A stretch of DNA of 45,565 nucleotides, taken from contig NZ_JAGGOY010000118.1 of NCBI RefSeq assembly GCF_018614095.1, positions 1 through 45,565 on the forward strand, given 5' to 3'. The notes below the pieces were generated by a model that made no database searches, was not told the origin of the DNA, and saw only the letters and a list, made by a program, of their open reading frames with translations. Both the position numbers and the translations under genes were made by a program. This DNA comes from Streptomyces sp. ISL-87 (lineage in GTDB: Bacteria; Actinomycetota; Actinomycetes; Streptomycetales; Streptomycetaceae). The stretch's first letter is position 1, and each line of letters opens with the position of its first letter. Below, piece after piece: positions 44,907 through 45,565 of this stretch.

Positions 44907-45521
44907 TCAGTCCCCCGCTCGCTCGGCGAGCTCAGCGGCCCGCTGGAGGAGGTCGAGGACGGCGCCCACGGTCGGGACGGCGACGTTGTTGTGCACGGCG
45001 ATGTCGAACTGGCGGCTGAGGGCCTTCGGGTCGCGACCCTCGCTGCGCCACTGCGCCTCCAGCCGAGCGCGGTAGGCGGGCGCCGGCTGGGCGTACGCGG
45101 CAGGTTCGGTCATCGCGGAGCGGATGTAGATGTGGGAGCGGTTGGTCGTGTCGGCGTCGGCCGGGGCTGCCATGAGGGCGCCGAGGATGCAGTGGCGGCC
45201 GGTCGCGTCGCGGAGTTCTCCGCGGCACCAGCCGCCAGCGGCCAGCGCGGCCGCGGCGCGGCGGATGTGGACGCTGGCGCGGGTGGCCGGGCGCTGGTGG
45301 CGGCGGGTGATGCGGTCGAACAGGGTGGGCCGGGCGGCGGCCTGGGCAGCAGCGGTGGCCCGCTCGCTGCGCTCGACCTCGGCGAGGCCGGCGGCCACCA
45401 GGGCGGGAATGTCGAAGCCGGCCGCGGGGGCGGGCTCGGAGGGGGCCGGGGCGGGCGCGGCGTAGGGGGTGATCGTCTTGAGCCAGGCTTCGACCTCGTC
45501 GGCCAGGAGGCGCGTGCTCAC
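44907..45521 (-). CDS. DUF6197-like protein, possibly 5' incomplete
   Basis: The protein has at least 204 residues from GTG 45521. After an alanine/proline linker (about 22-35) and helices, residues about 85-204 show RRAAAALAAGGWCRGELRD, GRHCILGALMAA, a helical stretch and a final LDLLQRAAELA, the order of DUF6197. The reading frame is open to the window edge without a stop and the GTG has a poor ribosome site, so the true start may lie outside. Function unknown. Confidence 0.72.
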   Translation of the reverse strand: MSTRLLADEVEAWLKTITPYAAPAPAPSEPAPAAGFDIPALVAAGLAEVERSERATAAAQAAARPTLFDRITRRHQRPATRASVHIRRAAAALAAGGWCRGELRDATGRHCILGALMAAPADADTTNRSHIYIRSAMTEPAAYAQPAPAYRARLEAQWRSEGRDPKALSRQFDIAVHNNVAVPTVGAVLDLLQRAAELAERAGD

Positions 45522-45565
45522 GTCGGGAACCTGGGTGCCATAGGCGGCGGGTGCTGCGTAAGCGG

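Noticed and set aside
1..45565. tRNA or rRNA genes
   Set aside because: I looked for cloverleaf-like runs with a GTTCRANNC arm and for conserved rRNA segments on both strands and saw none; a covariance-model scan would be needed to exclude an odd tRNA.

Overview
The window is very GC-rich DNA (judged by eye, around 70%) with codon use, GTG starts and protein families typical of Streptomyces or a close relative. Nearly all genes are on the minus strand. Most encode short proteins of families known mainly from Streptomyces plasmids and actinophages: DUF3846, DUF6573, LPD29/DUF3560, DUF6233, DUF6919, DUF6197, a small WYL protein, a WhiB-like protein, and an extra DNA polymerase III sliding clamp. 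I see no rRNA, tRNA, phage structural, packaging, integrase, transposase or conjugation gene. The best guess is an internal piece of a large (possibly linear) plasmid or plasmid-derived chromosome arm; a large temperate phage is not excluded.

Region 1 (about 0.1-21.5 kb) holds small, mostly unknown genes arranged as short transcription units. Almost every unit starts with one composite element. On the coding strand this is a promoter box (AGTGATG, exactly 9 nt, TATAGT, then TGTCTYGT), followed at once by a short stem-loop whose 7-nt loop carries GTGGCA and whose stem sequence changes with pairing kept, then a CCGRA..CAC tail, a ribosome-binding site and the start codon. I count 17 promoter copies (16 minus strand, one plus strand at 21.2 kb, outliers at 31.2 and 44.8 kb), 15 of them with the GTGGC hairpin, and 4 more GTGGCA hairpins without a promoter box, three of them between genes of one unit. 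This looks like a dedicated regulon with an RNA-level control element. The genes here include an orphan adenine-type DNA methyltransferase, a polyvalent LPD29/DUF3560 protein, two PP-loop (PAPS-reductase-like) enzymes and two DUF3846 proteins. The stretches 9.4-10.5 kb and 18.6-19.9 kb show decay: frameshifted genes, a duplicated segment and gene fragments.

Region 2 (about 21.5-31.3 kb) carries repeats, including five direct copies of GGGCAAGCC spaced 21-25 bp and two inverted outliers, possibly a replication or partition site. It also holds a catalytically degenerate Y-family polymerase with a LexA-like site, a helicase with a C-terminal PD-(D/E)XK nuclease signature, a membrane protein and a putative DNA-binding protein.

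Region 3 (about 31.5-45.6 kb) begins with a likely toxin-antitoxin pair on the plus strand. Two minus-strand operons follow, each driven by a strong TTGACA promoter with twin operators GCCAA-N7-TTGGC. Each opens with a membrane protein (one of the DUF5706/Pycsar-effector type) and ends with a Nudix hydrolase. A third, long operon carries the sliding clamp, a WhiB-like protein and many small proteins. Across the three lie two Nudix enzymes (one NUDT9/ADP-ribose type), a HIT protein and two nucleoside-deoxyribosyltransferase-like proteins, so free nucleotides or NAD derivatives are a recurring theme.
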